Notes: generated by a model from the sequence alone, not told the origin. 64,000 nt of DNA from Streptomyces sp. NBC_01235 (GCF_035989285.1 NZ_CP108513.1:5580001-5644000); one strand, 5' to 3'. Counted from the first letter of the stretch, positions 50,174 through 59,255 are shown. Program-made: numbers and translations.

Positions 50174-50553
50174 GTTGTTCCTCCAGAACGGAAGTACGTG
50201 AGTACCCGAAGTACAGAAGTACGGCTTGAAGCATGAAGTACGGCTTCCACCAGGGCAGTTGGCCGACCGCACCGGCGTTTGCGACGACGTCGCGAGACCA
50301 GAGTTGCCCACCGAATCCCCGGCGAACCACCCCGGAAGCCGTGATTAGCACTCAAGCGTGACGACAAGTGGATAAACCCCTAGCACCACTTTTCCTGCCC
50401 GTGCCCCCATGACCCCCGGCAACTCGGACACGGACCCTCCGGGCCCCACAAGAGGCGAACCGTTCCAGCACTATTGCCACCGATCGACCGGCCTCGGGCG
50501 CGTCACACCACGGCCCTCTTCCCTTTTTCGAACATACGTACGACCATGGAGGC
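50174..50553. other. 380-bp divergent intergenic region with GAAGTAC repeats
   Basis: GAAGTAC or GAGTAC occurs at about 50189, 50199, 50208, 50215 and 50234, some about 9-10 bp apart. It probably belongs to the promoter or leader of the secreted protein. The rest shows no gene. Confidence 0.5.
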
Positions 50554-51465
50554 ATGGCCACCACCGACCGGTACCCCCGGCAGGCCACCACGCTGGCCCT
50601 CGCCCACGCCCTGTCGGCCGCCGAACGCGGCCTGGCCGTCATCCCCCTGTCCCGGACCAAGCTCCCGGCCCTGCGCTCCCCCCACCGCGATCCCCCGGAA
50701 CCGGTGGGCCCGCCCTGCCACGGCGAGTGCGGCCGCTTCGGCCACGGCGTGTACGACGCCTCCACCGACCCCGCCCGTGTCCGCGAGCTGTTCGCCGCGG
50801 CGCCCTGGGCCACCGGTTACGGCATCGCCTGCGGCCTGCCCCCGCACCACCTCATCGGCGTCGACCTGGACACGAAGTCGGACACGGACTCCACCGCCGC
50901 CCTGCGCGAGCTCGCCCTGCGCCACCTCTTCACGATCCCGCCCACGATCGTCGTCCTCACCCCGTCCGGGGGCCGCCACCTCTGGCTCACCGGGCCGCCG
51001 GACGTCGTCGTCCCCAACTCGGCCGGCCGGCTCGCCCCCGGCATCGACATCCGGGGCGCCGGCGGCTACCTGGTCGGACCCGGCTCCCGCACCGCCCACG
51101 GCGCCTACTCCACGGCCCCCGGCACCGCCCACCTCACCCCGGCCCCCTGCCCCCGCTCCCTCCTGCGCCTCCTGCTCCCCCCGCCGCGCTCCCCCCGCCC
51201 CGGACCGGGACCGTCACCGGCAACGACCACCGCGGGCGGTGCGCACGGCCGTGGCCTGGTCCAGTTCGTCCTGGCCGCCCACGAGGGCCAGCGCAACACC
51301 CGCCTGTTCTGGGCGGCCTGCCGGGCCTACGAGGACGGGATCGGCCCGGAACTGTCCGAGGACCTGATCGACGCGGCCGTCCGGACCGGCCTGACGGCAC
51401 GAGAGGCCCGGGCGACGGTCGCGTCGGCGGCGCGCATGACCCGGGACACCACCCCTAGGGCGTGA
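50554..51465 (+). CDS. Bifunctional primase/polymerase (Prim-Pol, AEP) domain protein
   Basis: A 303-aa protein. The Prim-Pol core has ALSAAERGLAVIPLSRTKLP, an inserted Cys/His group (PPCHGECGRFGHGVYD), the metal motif IGVDLDTKSDTDS (DxD), GGRHLWLTGP and DIRGAGGYLVGPGS. A C-terminal helix bundle ends at residue 303. No helicase part. Stand-alone copies are common in Streptomyces chromosomes and mobile elements. Its 3' end overlaps the convergent lipoprotein by 11 bp. Confidence 0.85.
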   Translation: MATTDRYPRQATTLALAHALSAAERGLAVIPLSRTKLPALRSPHRDPPEPVGPPCHGECGRFGHGVYDASTDPARVRELFAAAPWATGYGIACGLPPHHLIGVDLDTKSDTDSTAALRELALRHLFTIPPTIVVLTPSGGRHLWLTGPPDVVVPNSAGRLAPGIDIRGAGGYLVGPGSRTAHGAYSTAPGTAHLTPAPCPRSLLRLLLPPPRSPRPGPGPSPATTTAGGAHGRGLVQFVLAAHEGQRNTRLFWAACRAYEDGIGPELSEDLIDAAVRTGLTAREARATVASAARMTRDTTPRA

Positions 51466-52096
51466 AGACCTGCTCCAGGCGGTGGATGGCCCCGTCGTCG
51501 CCGGTCTCGTACCGGAACACGAGACCGGAGTCGGGGTGCGCGTCGATCCAGTCGATCAGCTCCTGCACACCGATGCGCTGGTTCTCGGTGGTACTGGTGA
51601 CGGGGTTGGTGGCGGTGACGTACGCGGCCTGGTCCAGGGCCCACCGGCTGTCCTCACCGGTGACGACGAACGGCGCGCCGTCCGTGTCCTTCCCGGGGCA
51701 TCCCCAGGCCCCGTGCTGGATGACCAGGTTCACCTTGCCGGTGCTCCCGTCGAGCTCCTCGACCCGGTAGACGGCGAACTCGTCGGGGTCGACCTCGTCG
51801 GGGGTGGGAGGCTTGTCGGAGCAGCCGCCGGCGGGCGAGGCGGTGACGGGCGCAGCGGAGGCGACGGACCCGGCGGGCTCGGCGGCAGCCGACGGGGTGG
51901 CGGCGGGGGTGGCACTGGAGTGGGGACTCACCGCACCCCCGGACGGGCTGGACGACGAGCCCGCACCAGCGGGACTCGCGCCCCCCGCCGCGTCCGCCCC
52001 GCCACCGGACCCGCCCGCCTGACACCCGACGAGCACAGCACTCAACGTGACGGCGGCAAGCGCAACGCCGACGGATCTGAGCCGGTTGACCTTCAT
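51455..52096 (-). CDS. Putative lipoprotein
   Basis: A 213-aa protein. The signal ends in lipobox VLVGC (Cys 25). A Ser/Ala/Gly/Pro linker spans about 30-88. A conserved C-terminal domain (DEVDPDEFAVYRVEELDGST, VIQHGAWGCPGKDTDGAPF, GVQELIDWIDAHPDSGLVFR) ends the protein. No family is recognised. Outer-face location is predicted. Confidence 0.75.
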   Translation of the reverse strand: MKVNRLRSVGVALAAVTLSAVLVGCQAGGSGGGADAAGGASPAGAGSSSSPSGGAVSPHSSATPAATPSAAAEPAGSVASAAPVTASPAGGCSDKPPTPDEVDPDEFAVYRVEELDGSTGKVNLVIQHGAWGCPGKDTDGAPFVVTGEDSRWALDQAAYVTATNPVTSTTENQRIGVQELIDWIDAHPDSGLVFRYETGDDGAIHRLEQVFTP

Positions 52097-52397
52097 ATGG
52101 GACGTCCCCCCTGTTCACGGGCGGCCACTCGAGCGGCCGCACCCGGAGCGGGACGGTAACAAGGCCCCTGGTCAGAGGGCAGCACAGCAAGCCCTTACGT
52201 CACACAGCCGGGACAAAGCCGTCACCCGGCGCGGACGGGTGTGACAGGTATGCCGGGAATGCCGGGTCTCGTGTGGGTGTGGGACGTCAGCCGCCCGGAA
52301 CATCGGGCTTGTGGTTCGCCGGTGCCCCCAGCACACGCAGAAGGGGCGCCTCTCGGTGAGAGACACCCCTTCCGATCCGCAACGTCTACGACCTGCG
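52097..52397. other. 301-bp intergenic region with tRNA terminator
   Basis: GAAGGGG-CGC-CTCTC-GGT-GAGAG-ACA-CCCCTTC (52340-52372) is an imperfect hairpin downstream of the minus-strand tRNA. GTCACAC (52199) and GTGTGAC (52239) form a wide inverted repeat. No gene. Confidence 0.6.
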
Positions 52398-52484
52398 CGG
52401 AGGCGGTGAGATTCGAACTCACGGTGACATCGCTGCCACGACGGTTTTCAAGACCGTTCCCTTAGGCCGCTCGGGCAACCCACC
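52398..52484 (-). tRNA. tRNA-Ser(TGA) with mismatched acceptor stem
   Basis: The 87-nt body is a type II tRNA: D-stem CCC/GGG, anticodon stem ACGGT/ACCGT, loop CTTGAAA giving TGA, long variable arm, T-arm GTGAG-TTCGAAT-CTCAC. The 5' acceptor GGTGGGT does not pair well with the 3' strand CGCCTCC: three mismatches of seven. The 3' strand would pair perfectly with GGAGGCG. The gene may be chimeric or inactive. Confidence 0.8.
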
Positions 52485-52864
52485 TCTTGCCCCGTCCACC
52501 AGGGGCGGAGCGGGTACAGCCTACCGGCACCCGGCGTTTCACGGAGAGCGCGGTCCAGACAGGGTCCACTAGCACCACTCCTGCCCGCCAGCGCCATCGC
52601 TCGCAATCGGCACCCGGCCCCCGTTCCCGCGCCGAGCAGGAAGCTTCGCCCTGTGCGACTCTCTTCCCCAACGCATGCCCCAGGCGTCCCGCTACTCCTC
52701 TCACTCGGCAGCGCATCGGGTGAGCCCCGGCTTCCTCTGCTCCCCAGCGGAGCCGGTCAGAAAGCCAGCGCGCCCAGCCTTCCTACGGCTCGTGTGGCTG
52801 CCCGGCAGAGCTTTTGGCAGACTTGATTCCGGAAGGTAACGGGCCCTCAACCTTGGAGGTTGCA
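52485..52864. other. 380-bp intergenic region
   Basis: No gene is supported. It must carry the promoter of the accessory gene at 52865. GC content falls toward its right side. Confidence 0.45.
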
Positions 52865-54106
52865 ATGGCTCGACCGCGAAACAGGGCGTCTTCCACATCG
52901 GTGGGCCAGTTCAAACAACTGCACCGCGAGGTCGGCCAGTTGGTCGCGGAACTTATCAATAAAGCCATCTCAGAGCAACATGATTATATGGCCGACCCTG
53001 AAATTCCGCTACTTACCCGCTCAGGCTGGATACCTAACCAGCCTCTCCAATTGAGCGAAGTCTGCTTGAGCTATCAAGCACCCAGGAATGAGACGTTTGC
53101 CGACGCCAAGGAGCAGTTGTCGACATACTGGCCAAAGATTCCCGGAAAACGTCTTGCCACTTATTCCAGCGCGGTCCGGGAATTTTCCCCACCGACCCTA
53201 TTTTTCGATGCCCCATCATTTCGACTGATCGACGTCGATCCGGTGGCCCCTGACGAACAGAATTGCTCCACCTTCCTCCGTTTCACCATGGGCACATACT
53301 TCGACTGGTATGACACCGGGGAAGCCCTCGGCTACGAGGCGGCTCGACGATACGCCGAATCCCACGGCGACAAGATCTCCGGACCCTATCGCGAGTGGCT
53401 GGCTTATCCATTCGATCTCACACGCCGGTGCGCAACTCCAGGAATTAATACTCTCACAATCGTTACATCACGACACGACTCGATCTTTTACCTACACCGA
53501 CGAACGGGAGTGGCTACGGCACGTGGCACCGTCCACGTGGTCCCGGCTGGAGAATTCCAACCCTCCGGCGGTCCACCAGGCGGACAAACCACGGGAGGCG
53601 CTGGTTTCAGCTTGCAGTCAACGATCATTCGCGAGTACGCGGAAGAATTTCTCGACGCCGAAGATATAGTCGATCCAACAAACCACCCCACACCGATCGA
53701 CTTCTCTGCCGATCCCAGCCATGCCGCAATAGAAAAGGCATTGTCCAGTGCGCAGCGCCACTATCTTGGAATCGGCTTCTACCCGCTCACTTTGAAACCC
53801 GAGATACTCATCGTTTGCAGTTTCAGCAAGCCTCAATTCAATCAAGCATTCAGAGGAATGCAAAAGGAGACATATGAGGGGTACATCGAAGGGAGCGGCG
53901 GCCGTCGCCTGAAGGATGACGAACGTCTCTCGCGAACAATTCACTCAATTTTCGACCTCAAGAAGGGGCGCCCCTTTCAAGGGTTGCCTTTCGATGAGGA
54001 GACTGTGCTTGGCTATGCAAACGATGCGACTACTCTACCTGCCGCGCGTGCCTGCCTGACCCTGGCCTGGCGACATCGAGAAGTCCTGGGAATCCACACA
54101 AATTAG
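52865..54106 (+). CDS. Nudix-like accessory protein of unknown function
   Basis: A 413-aa protein. ATG 52865 has GGAGG 6 bases upstream; the frame is open to 52814. The N-terminal half is helical (TSVGQFKQLHREVGQLVAEL). In the middle, VHVVPAGEFQPSGG and, after a Gly-rich insert, STIIREYAEEFLD resemble a Nudix box (RExxEE) interrupted by an insertion, so a divergent Nudix fold is likely. The C terminus ends ACLTLAWRHREVLGI. Base composition is clearly lower in GC than the neighbours. It is followed 14 bp later by a HAD phosphatase. Function not known. Confidence 0.65.
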   Translation: MARPRNRASSTSVGQFKQLHREVGQLVAELINKAISEQHDYMADPEIPLLTRSGWIPNQPLQLSEVCLSYQAPRNETFADAKEQLSTYWPKIPGKRLATYSSAVREFSPPTLFFDAPSFRLIDVDPVAPDEQNCSTFLRFTMGTYFDWYDTGEALGYEAARRYAESHGDKISGPYREWLAYPFDLTRRCATPGINTLTIVTSRHDSIFYLHRRTGVATARGTVHVVPAGEFQPSGGPPGGQTTGGAGFSLQSTIIREYAEEFLDAEDIVDPTNHPTPIDFSADPSHAAIEKALSSAQRHYLGIGFYPLTLKPEILIVCSFSKPQFNQAFRGMQKETYEGYIEGSGGRRLKDDERLSRTIHSIFDLKKGRPFQGLPFDEETVLGYANDATTLPAARACLTLAWRHREVLGIHTN

Positions 54107-54119
54107 AGTTGGAGGATCC

Positions 54120-54749
54120 TTGAACAATACTCACCCTGTCCTACATCGACCATGGCTGGTGTGCGATTTCGCCGGCGTACTTGGTCTCCCTCAGTCAGAA
54201 GAGAGCAGACAGCGAATGGCCGCAGTCGCCGGCGCCGACTTTGATGCCTTCTGGAAATCTTACTGGGCTGAACGCCAACAATACGACGCTGGAGACATCC
54301 CGCTGAACGAGTACTGGAAGCGCGTCGCGGCCGGGATCGGCACCGACTGGACTCCAGGTCTGGCCACTGCCCTGGACACGCTGGACGTGGAAAGTTGGCT
54401 ATGCCCGAACCGAGAAACGCTGCAGGTAGTCGAGAAACTCAGGTCGTCCGGCATACGGCTGGCAGTGCTCTCCAACGCTCCACTGTCACTGGCCTCCGCC
54501 CTGCATGAACTGCCATGGCTCGAATCCTTCGAGCGAATCATCTGCAGCAGCGAAATCCGTTCCACGAAACCCGATCCACGCTGTTACTTGACAGCGCTGG
54601 ACATCCTAGGAGCGTACCCACACCAGGTCGCCTTCGTTGATGACCGTGCGGTCAATGTGACAAGCGCGCAGTCCCTGGGAATTCAGTCCCATCTCTTCAC
54701 GGACGCCGGCGCCTTGCGCCGCGATTTGCATCATTTACTTGCGGTTTGA
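54120..54749 (+). CDS. HAD-superfamily (subfamily IA) hydrolase
   Basis: A 209-aa protein with TTG start (GGAGG 7 bases upstream). HAD motifs: I, VCDFAGVLG (nucleophile Asp; the usual second Asp is Ala); II, AVLSNAP; III, STKPDPRCYL; IV, VAFVDDRAVNV. Probably a phosphatase or nucleotidase. It is paired with the Nudix-like gene, so the two may act on the same nucleotide-type substrate. This is an inference. Confidence 0.85.
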   Translation: MNNTHPVLHRPWLVCDFAGVLGLPQSEESRQRMAAVAGADFDAFWKSYWAERQQYDAGDIPLNEYWKRVAAGIGTDWTPGLATALDTLDVESWLCPNRETLQVVEKLRSSGIRLAVLSNAPLSLASALHELPWLESFERIICSSEIRSTKPDPRCYLTALDILGAYPHQVAFVDDRAVNVTSAQSLGIQSHLFTDAGALRRDLHHLLAV

Positions 54750-55803
54750 GGGCAAACGGGCGCTCAGGCAGATGTCGATGCGGTCCATCCTGGCAGTCTG
54801 CGATTCGCTTATGCAGCTCAGTGTTGCTGTTATCCATCCCTGCCGGGAGCTTTGTGCTGCGTAGTGGACATGCCGTCAACAGCCTTTTCAGCGTCAAGCC
54901 TTGACTGCTCTCCAAGTTCAGGTCCAGTAGCCAAGCTCGTTCCATTACCGAGCCCAAGAAGCATGCACCATTCTGTGTGGCTCCATTCAGCCATGATTCA
55001 GTAAGGTCCGCCCCGTCGAAACGAGTTCCAATCAGCTCGGCTTCATCGAGCTTCGCCGCCACCAACTTCGCCTTCTCCAGATGCGTCTCACGCAACGTTG
55101 CCTTCGTGAGCCATGCACCTGATAGATCCGCCTCCTCACTCAGAACGGCCTCCGTCATGTCGGTTCCAGCCAGCCATGCATCGGTGAGGTCGACACGAGG
55201 AAGCTGCGCTTTGATCAACCGAGCCTCTCTCAAATCAAAACGCGCTAGCCGGGCACCGAGAGGAAGCTCCAAACCAGATAGCTCGGTGTGACGGAGGTCA
55301 ACACGGTTCGTCTCGTGGCGCTGAGGTCGCCGAGCCAATACCACCATAGCGGCCACAACATCCGGGGCGATCCCAGAATTGTGATTCCGACTTCGCTGCA
55401 CAGAAGCCCGCTGCCGTACGAATGCTGCTAGCACTTCCACGATGGTTTCGTGATCGCGCTCTGACTCCCGCATCACGTGTTCTAGTGCATACAACCCCCC
55501 TAGGCGTTCCACCAGTTCGCTGGAGGCTAGTTGAGCGACTGCCTTTCCATAACGATCGGTCTCCTGTCCTCGGCGAGACAGGCGATAGGTCAGGCCTGTG
55601 AAAACCAACCCGCCAAGCAGGGCGGCGCCTCCGGCAGCCGTCACCATTGTTGTGCGCATACGCTCGATCGCAACCTCGCGTTCCTTGAGGGGCAGCTTGC
55701 GCACCGTCTCGCCAGCCACCATCCAAGCTCCAGGTACTAACAGAAACAGGAATGCGCCAACTACGGAGATGAACACGACTGCGTATTTCAGCACTTGCGG
55801 CAT
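54697..55803 (-). CDS. Pentapeptide-repeat membrane protein
   Basis: A 368-aa protein from ATG 55803. Two N-terminal helices (VLKYAVVFISVVGAFLFLLV and VTAAGGAALLGGLVFTGLTY) are followed by a helical segment typical of this family (LASSELVERLGGLYALEHVM). Then come A(D/N)LxX repeats: FDLREARLIKAQLPRVDLTD, LSGAWLTKATLRETHLEKA and FDGADLTESWLNGATQNGAC. The last 50 codons overlap the HAD gene. Common in Streptomyces accessory DNA. Function unknown. Confidence 0.85.
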   Translation of the reverse strand: MPQVLKYAVVFISVVGAFLFLLVPGAWMVAGETVRKLPLKEREVAIERMRTTMVTAAGGAALLGGLVFTGLTYRLSRRGQETDRYGKAVAQLASSELVERLGGLYALEHVMRESERDHETIVEVLAAFVRQRASVQRSRNHNSGIAPDVVAAMVVLARRPQRHETNRVDLRHTELSGLELPLGARLARFDLREARLIKAQLPRVDLTDAWLAGTDMTEAVLSEEADLSGAWLTKATLRETHLEKAKLVAAKLDEAELIGTRFDGADLTESWLNGATQNGACFLGSVMERAWLLDLNLESSQGLTLKRLLTACPLRSTKLPAGMDNSNTELHKRIADCQDGPHRHLPERPFALKPQVNDANRGARRRRP

Positions 55804-55913
55804 TACGCTTCTTACTCTCACAGATATATTTCATCGCATAGTGTTGCGACCTGCACGGCCTATTCCCCCGTTAGAGGCCGTTTCTTATGGCGTGATCACT
55901 CGTTGAGCCGTGC

Positions 55914-56273
55914 ATGACGGATCTGGTTGAGCGATTGGTGCCGGACGAGCTGTGGACGCTGTTTCGGCGGGTGGTTCCGCCAATGCAGGTCATACGCCCG
56001 CAGGGTGGTGGGCGACGGCGGGCCGGGGACCGCGAGTGCCTGGCGGCGATCGTCTTCGTGGCCACCTCGGGCTGCACCTGGCGGCAGTTGCCTCCGGTGT
56101 TCGGTCCGGCCTGGCCCACGGTCTACCGGCGCTTCGCCCAGTGGAGCCGGGAGCGGGTCTGGGCCCGGTTGCACCGAGTCATCCTCGACGAGCTCGGTGC
56201 CCGGGGTGAGCTGGACTGGTCTCGGTGCGCGATCGACTCCGTCAGTGTCCGGGCGGCAAAAGGGGGCCACTGA
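55914..56273 (+). CDS. IS5-family transposase, frame A
   Basis: 119 aa, MTDLVERLVPDELWTLFRRV with DUF4096-type N-terminal domain (GCTWRQLPPVFGPAWPTVYR) and the first catalytic Asp in CAIDSVSVRAAKGG. The frame ends just after GCAAAAGGGGGCC. The A-run there allows a -1 slip into frame B. Together the two frames give one DDE transposase. Confidence 0.85.
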   Translation: MTDLVERLVPDELWTLFRRVVPPMQVIRPQGGGRRRAGDRECLAAIVFVATSGCTWRQLPPVFGPAWPTVYRRFAQWSRERVWARLHRVILDELGARGELDWSRCAIDSVSVRAAKGGH

Positions 56274-56734
56274 CCGGACCGAATCCGACCGACCGCGGCA
56301 AGCCGGGATCGAAAATCCACCTGATCACCGATCGGAACGGACTGCCGCTGTCGCTGGGTGTCTCCGGTGCGAATATGCACGACAGTCTCGGCCTGGAGCC
56401 GCTGGTGCGCGGTATCCCGCCCATCCGCTCCCGTCGCGGCCCGCGGCGCCGGCGCCCGGCCAAGCTCCACGCCGACAAGGGCTACGACTACGACCACCTG
56501 CGTCGATGGCTGACCAAGAGAGGTATCCGTCACCGCATCGCCCGCAAGGGCATCGAGTCCTCCAAACGGCTGGGCCGCCACCGCTGGGTCGTCGAGAGAA
56601 CGGTCTCCTGGCTCTCCGGCTGCCGACGCCTGCACCGCCGCTACGAACGCAAGGCCGAGCACTTCCTCGCCTTCGTCGGTCTAGCAGCACTTCTGATCGG
56701 CTACCGCCGCCTGGCTAGGACCATCAGGGCCTGA
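56225..56734 (+). CDS. IS5-family transposase, frame B
   Basis: The part after the slip (from about 56264) reads KRGPLTGPNPTDRGKPGSKI, then HLITDRNGLPLSLGVSGANM, the second Asp in LHADKGYDYDHLRR, and the Glu in GRHRWVVERTVSWL. The start codon at 56225 is nominal, since expression is expected as an A-B fusion. Confidence 0.85.
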   Translation: MRDRLRQCPGGKRGPLTGPNPTDRGKPGSKIHLITDRNGLPLSLGVSGANMHDSLGLEPLVRGIPPIRSRRGPRRRRPAKLHADKGYDYDHLRRWLTKRGIRHRIARKGIESSKRLGRHRWVVERTVSWLSGCRRLHRRYERKAEHFLAFVGLAALLIGYRRLARTIRA

Positions 56735-57080
56735 GTTGTCTCCGCTGGGGATCGAAGCAGATCAGCCCCATCGAGTCGGCGAGGGCTGCCGCATAGGCGG
56801 ACGCCTCTTCCGCCCTGTCCCACCGCAACGCGAAATAGATGACTGGGCCCTTAGCCTCACCGATCAACGGCCCTGCGGCCCAAGGGGACGTTTCCTCCAC
56901 ATCCTCGGTGATGTCACACCACCGCTCCAAAAGGGCTCCGACGTAGGCCGCGACGCGTTCGGACGGAGGTTCCTCGTCCTCACCCTCGAGATAGCGGTCG
57001 TACAGGTCGCTGAAGACCCGGCAGGCGATCTTGTCGTCCGCCGGTCGCTCGCCTTCCCAGACAGCTAGGTCGTAGCTCAT
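56724..57080 (-). CDS. Conserved hypothetical protein (MSYDLAVWEG family)
   Basis: A 118-aa acidic protein. MSYDLAVWEGERPADDKIAC is the strongly conserved opening of an actinobacterial family. AYVGALLERWCDITEDVEET and AKGPVIYFALRWDRAEEASA follow, ending CFDPQRRQLRP. Members are often found in variable loci near toxins and may be immunity proteins, but this is not established. The stop lies in the IS end, so the tail could have been altered. Confidence 0.65.
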   Translation of the reverse strand: MSYDLAVWEGERPADDKIACRVFSDLYDRYLEGEDEEPPSERVAAYVGALLERWCDITEDVEETSPWAAGPLIGEAKGPVIYFALRWDRAEEASAYAAALADSMGLICFDPQRRQLRP

Positions 57081-57277
57081 GCCCGGAGGCTCTCACACCG
57101 CACTGACAGCCAAAAGAAACGATGTCTTAGTGTCGCCTTCTGCCCGGGGTCGGCCTCAGCAATGGCACCCAACCGACCCCCTACCTTTTGGTCACTCTGA
57201 CATGAATGTGACTCAATCCTGCGTAGCATGCCGTGTTGGTCTGAGATCCTGGAGACCGATCGAGAGGAGCCGCAGGG

Positions 57278-57811
57278 ATGGAGTGGAAGACCCACGGTGA
57301 GCGACAGATCTACACCAACAAGTGGGTGAACCTGTGCTTGGTGGACGTCCAGCAGCCTGACGGGCGCAGGTGGGAGTACCACGTCGTTCGCCTCCGGCAC
57401 TTGGCCGTGGCCGCCGTGGTCAACGACCGTCAAGAGGTGCTGATGATGTGGCGGCACCGCTTCATTACGGACTCGTGGGCCTGGGAGTTGCCCATGGGCC
57501 TGGTCGAGGAGGGCGAGTCTCCGGAGGAGGCTGCGGCCCGCGAAGTACTCGAAGAGACGGGTTGGCGGCCTGGTCCCATCAAACCTCTGATCTACGCCGA
57601 GCCGGCCAACGGCATCACCGACTCGCAGCACCACGTCTTCCGTGCGGACGGCGCGACTTATGACGGTCCGCCTACGGAGAAGAACGAGTCTGACCGGATC
57701 GAGTGGATCCCCCTCAGTGAGGTGCGCGGGATGATCGACCGCCGCGAGATCGTCAGCAGCGGGTCTCTCGTCGGGCTTCTCTACCTGCTCATGGATGAAG
57801 CGATCCGCTGA
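57278..57811 (+). CDS. Nudix hydrolase
   Basis: A 177-aa ADP-ribose-pyrophosphatase-like protein. The Nudix box is complete: GLVEEGESPEEAAAREVLEE followed by TGW. Flanking signatures are HLAVAAVVNDRQEVLMMWRH, DSWAWELPMG and ITDSQHHVFRADG. It would hydrolyse a nucleoside diphosphate linked to another moiety. A broken paralogue lies at 32.3/34.4 kb. Its 3' end overlaps the convergent XRE gene by 23 bp. Confidence 0.92.
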   Translation: MEWKTHGERQIYTNKWVNLCLVDVQQPDGRRWEYHVVRLRHLAVAAVVNDRQEVLMMWRHRFITDSWAWELPMGLVEEGESPEEAAAREVLEETGWRPGPIKPLIYAEPANGITDSQHHVFRADGATYDGPPTEKNESDRIEWIPLSEVRGMIDRREIVSSGSLVGLLYLLMDEAIR

Positions 57812-59129
57812 CCGGTGGGAGGACTGCCCGTAGCCGTGCCTCGAAGGCCAGGGCTACGGGCTCCTGCCTGTGCGGGGCCAACTGGTCGTAAAACTCCCTG
57901 AGATGGCCCGAGACCCGCTCGGAGGCTACTGCCGACGCGGACTCCAGCGCTTGCGTGGCGGTACTGCACGCCTGATCAAGCTTGCCTTGGTCCAGCTGCG
58001 TACGAGCCAACCAGAACGCGTGAAACGCCCGGCCGCGCTGATTGGTGCGGGCTTCCCGGCGCAACGCATCCGCGATCAATGGTTCAGCCATCGCTGCTTC
58101 GCCGAGTCGGCCGTGGGCAATGCCCGTGTCCACTATGAGCTTCAGTTCGTCGAAGTAGGTCACCCATGACGGGTCCGGGTCGCTCGCCTGGATCCGCTCG
58201 AACTGGCTGTGCGCTTCCCCGATTGCTCGGTGAGTCGACGTCTGGCTGCCGAGCGTGGCATGGGCGAACGCCTCTCGCATGGACAGCATCGACAGCACTC
58301 GCGGCGTCGTGCCGAGAGCTGAGCGGGCCTGGTCCTGGGCGGCGGTCACAAGTGCCAGGGAATCCGCGGGCTTGTCCTGGTAGGTCGCCTGCAAGCTCAT
58401 GCAGGCCAGGACGTTGGCCATGAACTGGCGGTCGTCGATCTCCTTGGCCAGTTGCAGGGCCTCGGTGAAATACGCGCGGGCCTGGTTGTACTGGCGGGCG
58501 TCGAAGTAGGTCCAGCCAGTAAGGCGTGCCAGCTCGGCCGCGATTCCGTACAAGCCGTTCTGGATGGACGGCGGTCGGCTCTCCTTCAGAAGTCCGACCA
58601 CGTAGCGCAGTTGGCCGACTACGGCTGGCCTCAGGGCCTCGCCGCCATGCTGGTCGTCCCTGCGCCAGTAGTCCTCGATGGAGGACCGGAAGGCTTCGAG
58701 CGTGGCCGCGCTGAGGTTGGTCCTGGTGGCCAACGCCAAGATGCTGTCCACGTCCGGACCCGGCAGGGACGCAGGTGCCTGCTCATGCGGCTCCGGTACC
58801 TGCGATGCCTCGCGCTCGGTGACCGCAAGAGCCTGCGGCGTCTCCCAAGGACGGCGGGCAAGCCCCAGCATGCCCCCTGGGATGCGCAAGCCGTCCGAGA
58901 TGCGCTCGATCACGTCCATATGGAGCAACTGGCGGCGTCCAGCGATGACTTCGCCGACCCGGCTCGGAGTCAGCTCACATCGCCTGGCGATCATCGACGG
59001 GTAGATGCCCGCTCTCGTCTTCACCAGCCGAAATACTCTGGCGAAGTCCCGTACCCGGCACGCATTGATCATCTCGGGATCGGTGAGCAGCCGGGCAGGC
59101 AGTTCCTGCGGCCGGTCGGCGTCGGGCAT
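57789..59129 (-). CDS. XRE-family regulator with TPR-like domain
   Basis: A 446-aa protein from MPDADRPQELPARLLTDPEM. The N-terminal HTH is RVFRLVKTRAGIYPSMIARR, CELTPSRVGEVIAGRRQLLH. The long C-terminal part (about 140-440) has helical repeats: LARLTGWTYFDARQYNQARA, YFTEALQLAKEIDDRQFMAN and FHAFWLARTQLDQGKLDQAC. Such proteins in Streptomyces sense peptides or partner proteins. The 17-bp palindrome 62 bp upstream is the likely autoregulatory operator shared with the divergent cassette. Confidence 0.88.
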   Translation of the reverse strand: MPDADRPQELPARLLTDPEMINACRVRDFARVFRLVKTRAGIYPSMIARRCELTPSRVGEVIAGRRQLLHMDVIERISDGLRIPGGMLGLARRPWETPQALAVTEREASQVPEPHEQAPASLPGPDVDSILALATRTNLSAATLEAFRSSIEDYWRRDDQHGGEALRPAVVGQLRYVVGLLKESRPPSIQNGLYGIAAELARLTGWTYFDARQYNQARAYFTEALQLAKEIDDRQFMANVLACMSLQATYQDKPADSLALVTAAQDQARSALGTTPRVLSMLSMREAFAHATLGSQTSTHRAIGEAHSQFERIQASDPDPSWVTYFDELKLIVDTGIAHGRLGEAAMAEPLIADALRREARTNQRGRAFHAFWLARTQLDQGKLDQACSTATQALESASAVASERVSGHLREFYDQLAPHRQEPVALAFEARLRAVLPPVSGSLHP

Positions 59130-59190
59130 TGGGCAAGCTCCCACACTGCGAGGGCTACGCAACGTCGCGGATTCTCTACTTGCCGCGATG

Positions 59191-59207
59191 TTACCCAAGT
59201 TGGGTAA
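59191..59207. promoter_or_regulatory. 17-bp operator TTACCCAA-G-TTGGGTAA
   Basis: A perfect 8-1-8 inverted repeat between the XRE/TPR gene and the divergent cassette at 59256. The position suits a repressor or activator site for both directions. Confidence 0.8.
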
Positions 59208-59255
59208 TCAGCCTGACCTTTTGGCGGGGGTACCCGGATCGCGATGCTCGTGTGC

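Larger units (their letters stand above)
55874..56735 (+). mobile_element. IS5-family insertion sequence
   Basis: About 860 bp with two transposase frames. The left end is GAGGCCGTTTCTTATGG; the right end, read inward, is AGGCCCTGATGG. These are only partly complementary, so exact borders are uncertain (GAG may be a 3-bp target duplication). It lies directly between the pentapeptide gene and a small conserved gene whose stop codon overlaps the IS end. Confidence 0.8.

Noticed and set aside
50340..50385. CIRCE-like half site TTAGCACTC
   Set aside because: Only one half is present; the complementary GAGTGCTAA is missing at the proper spacing.
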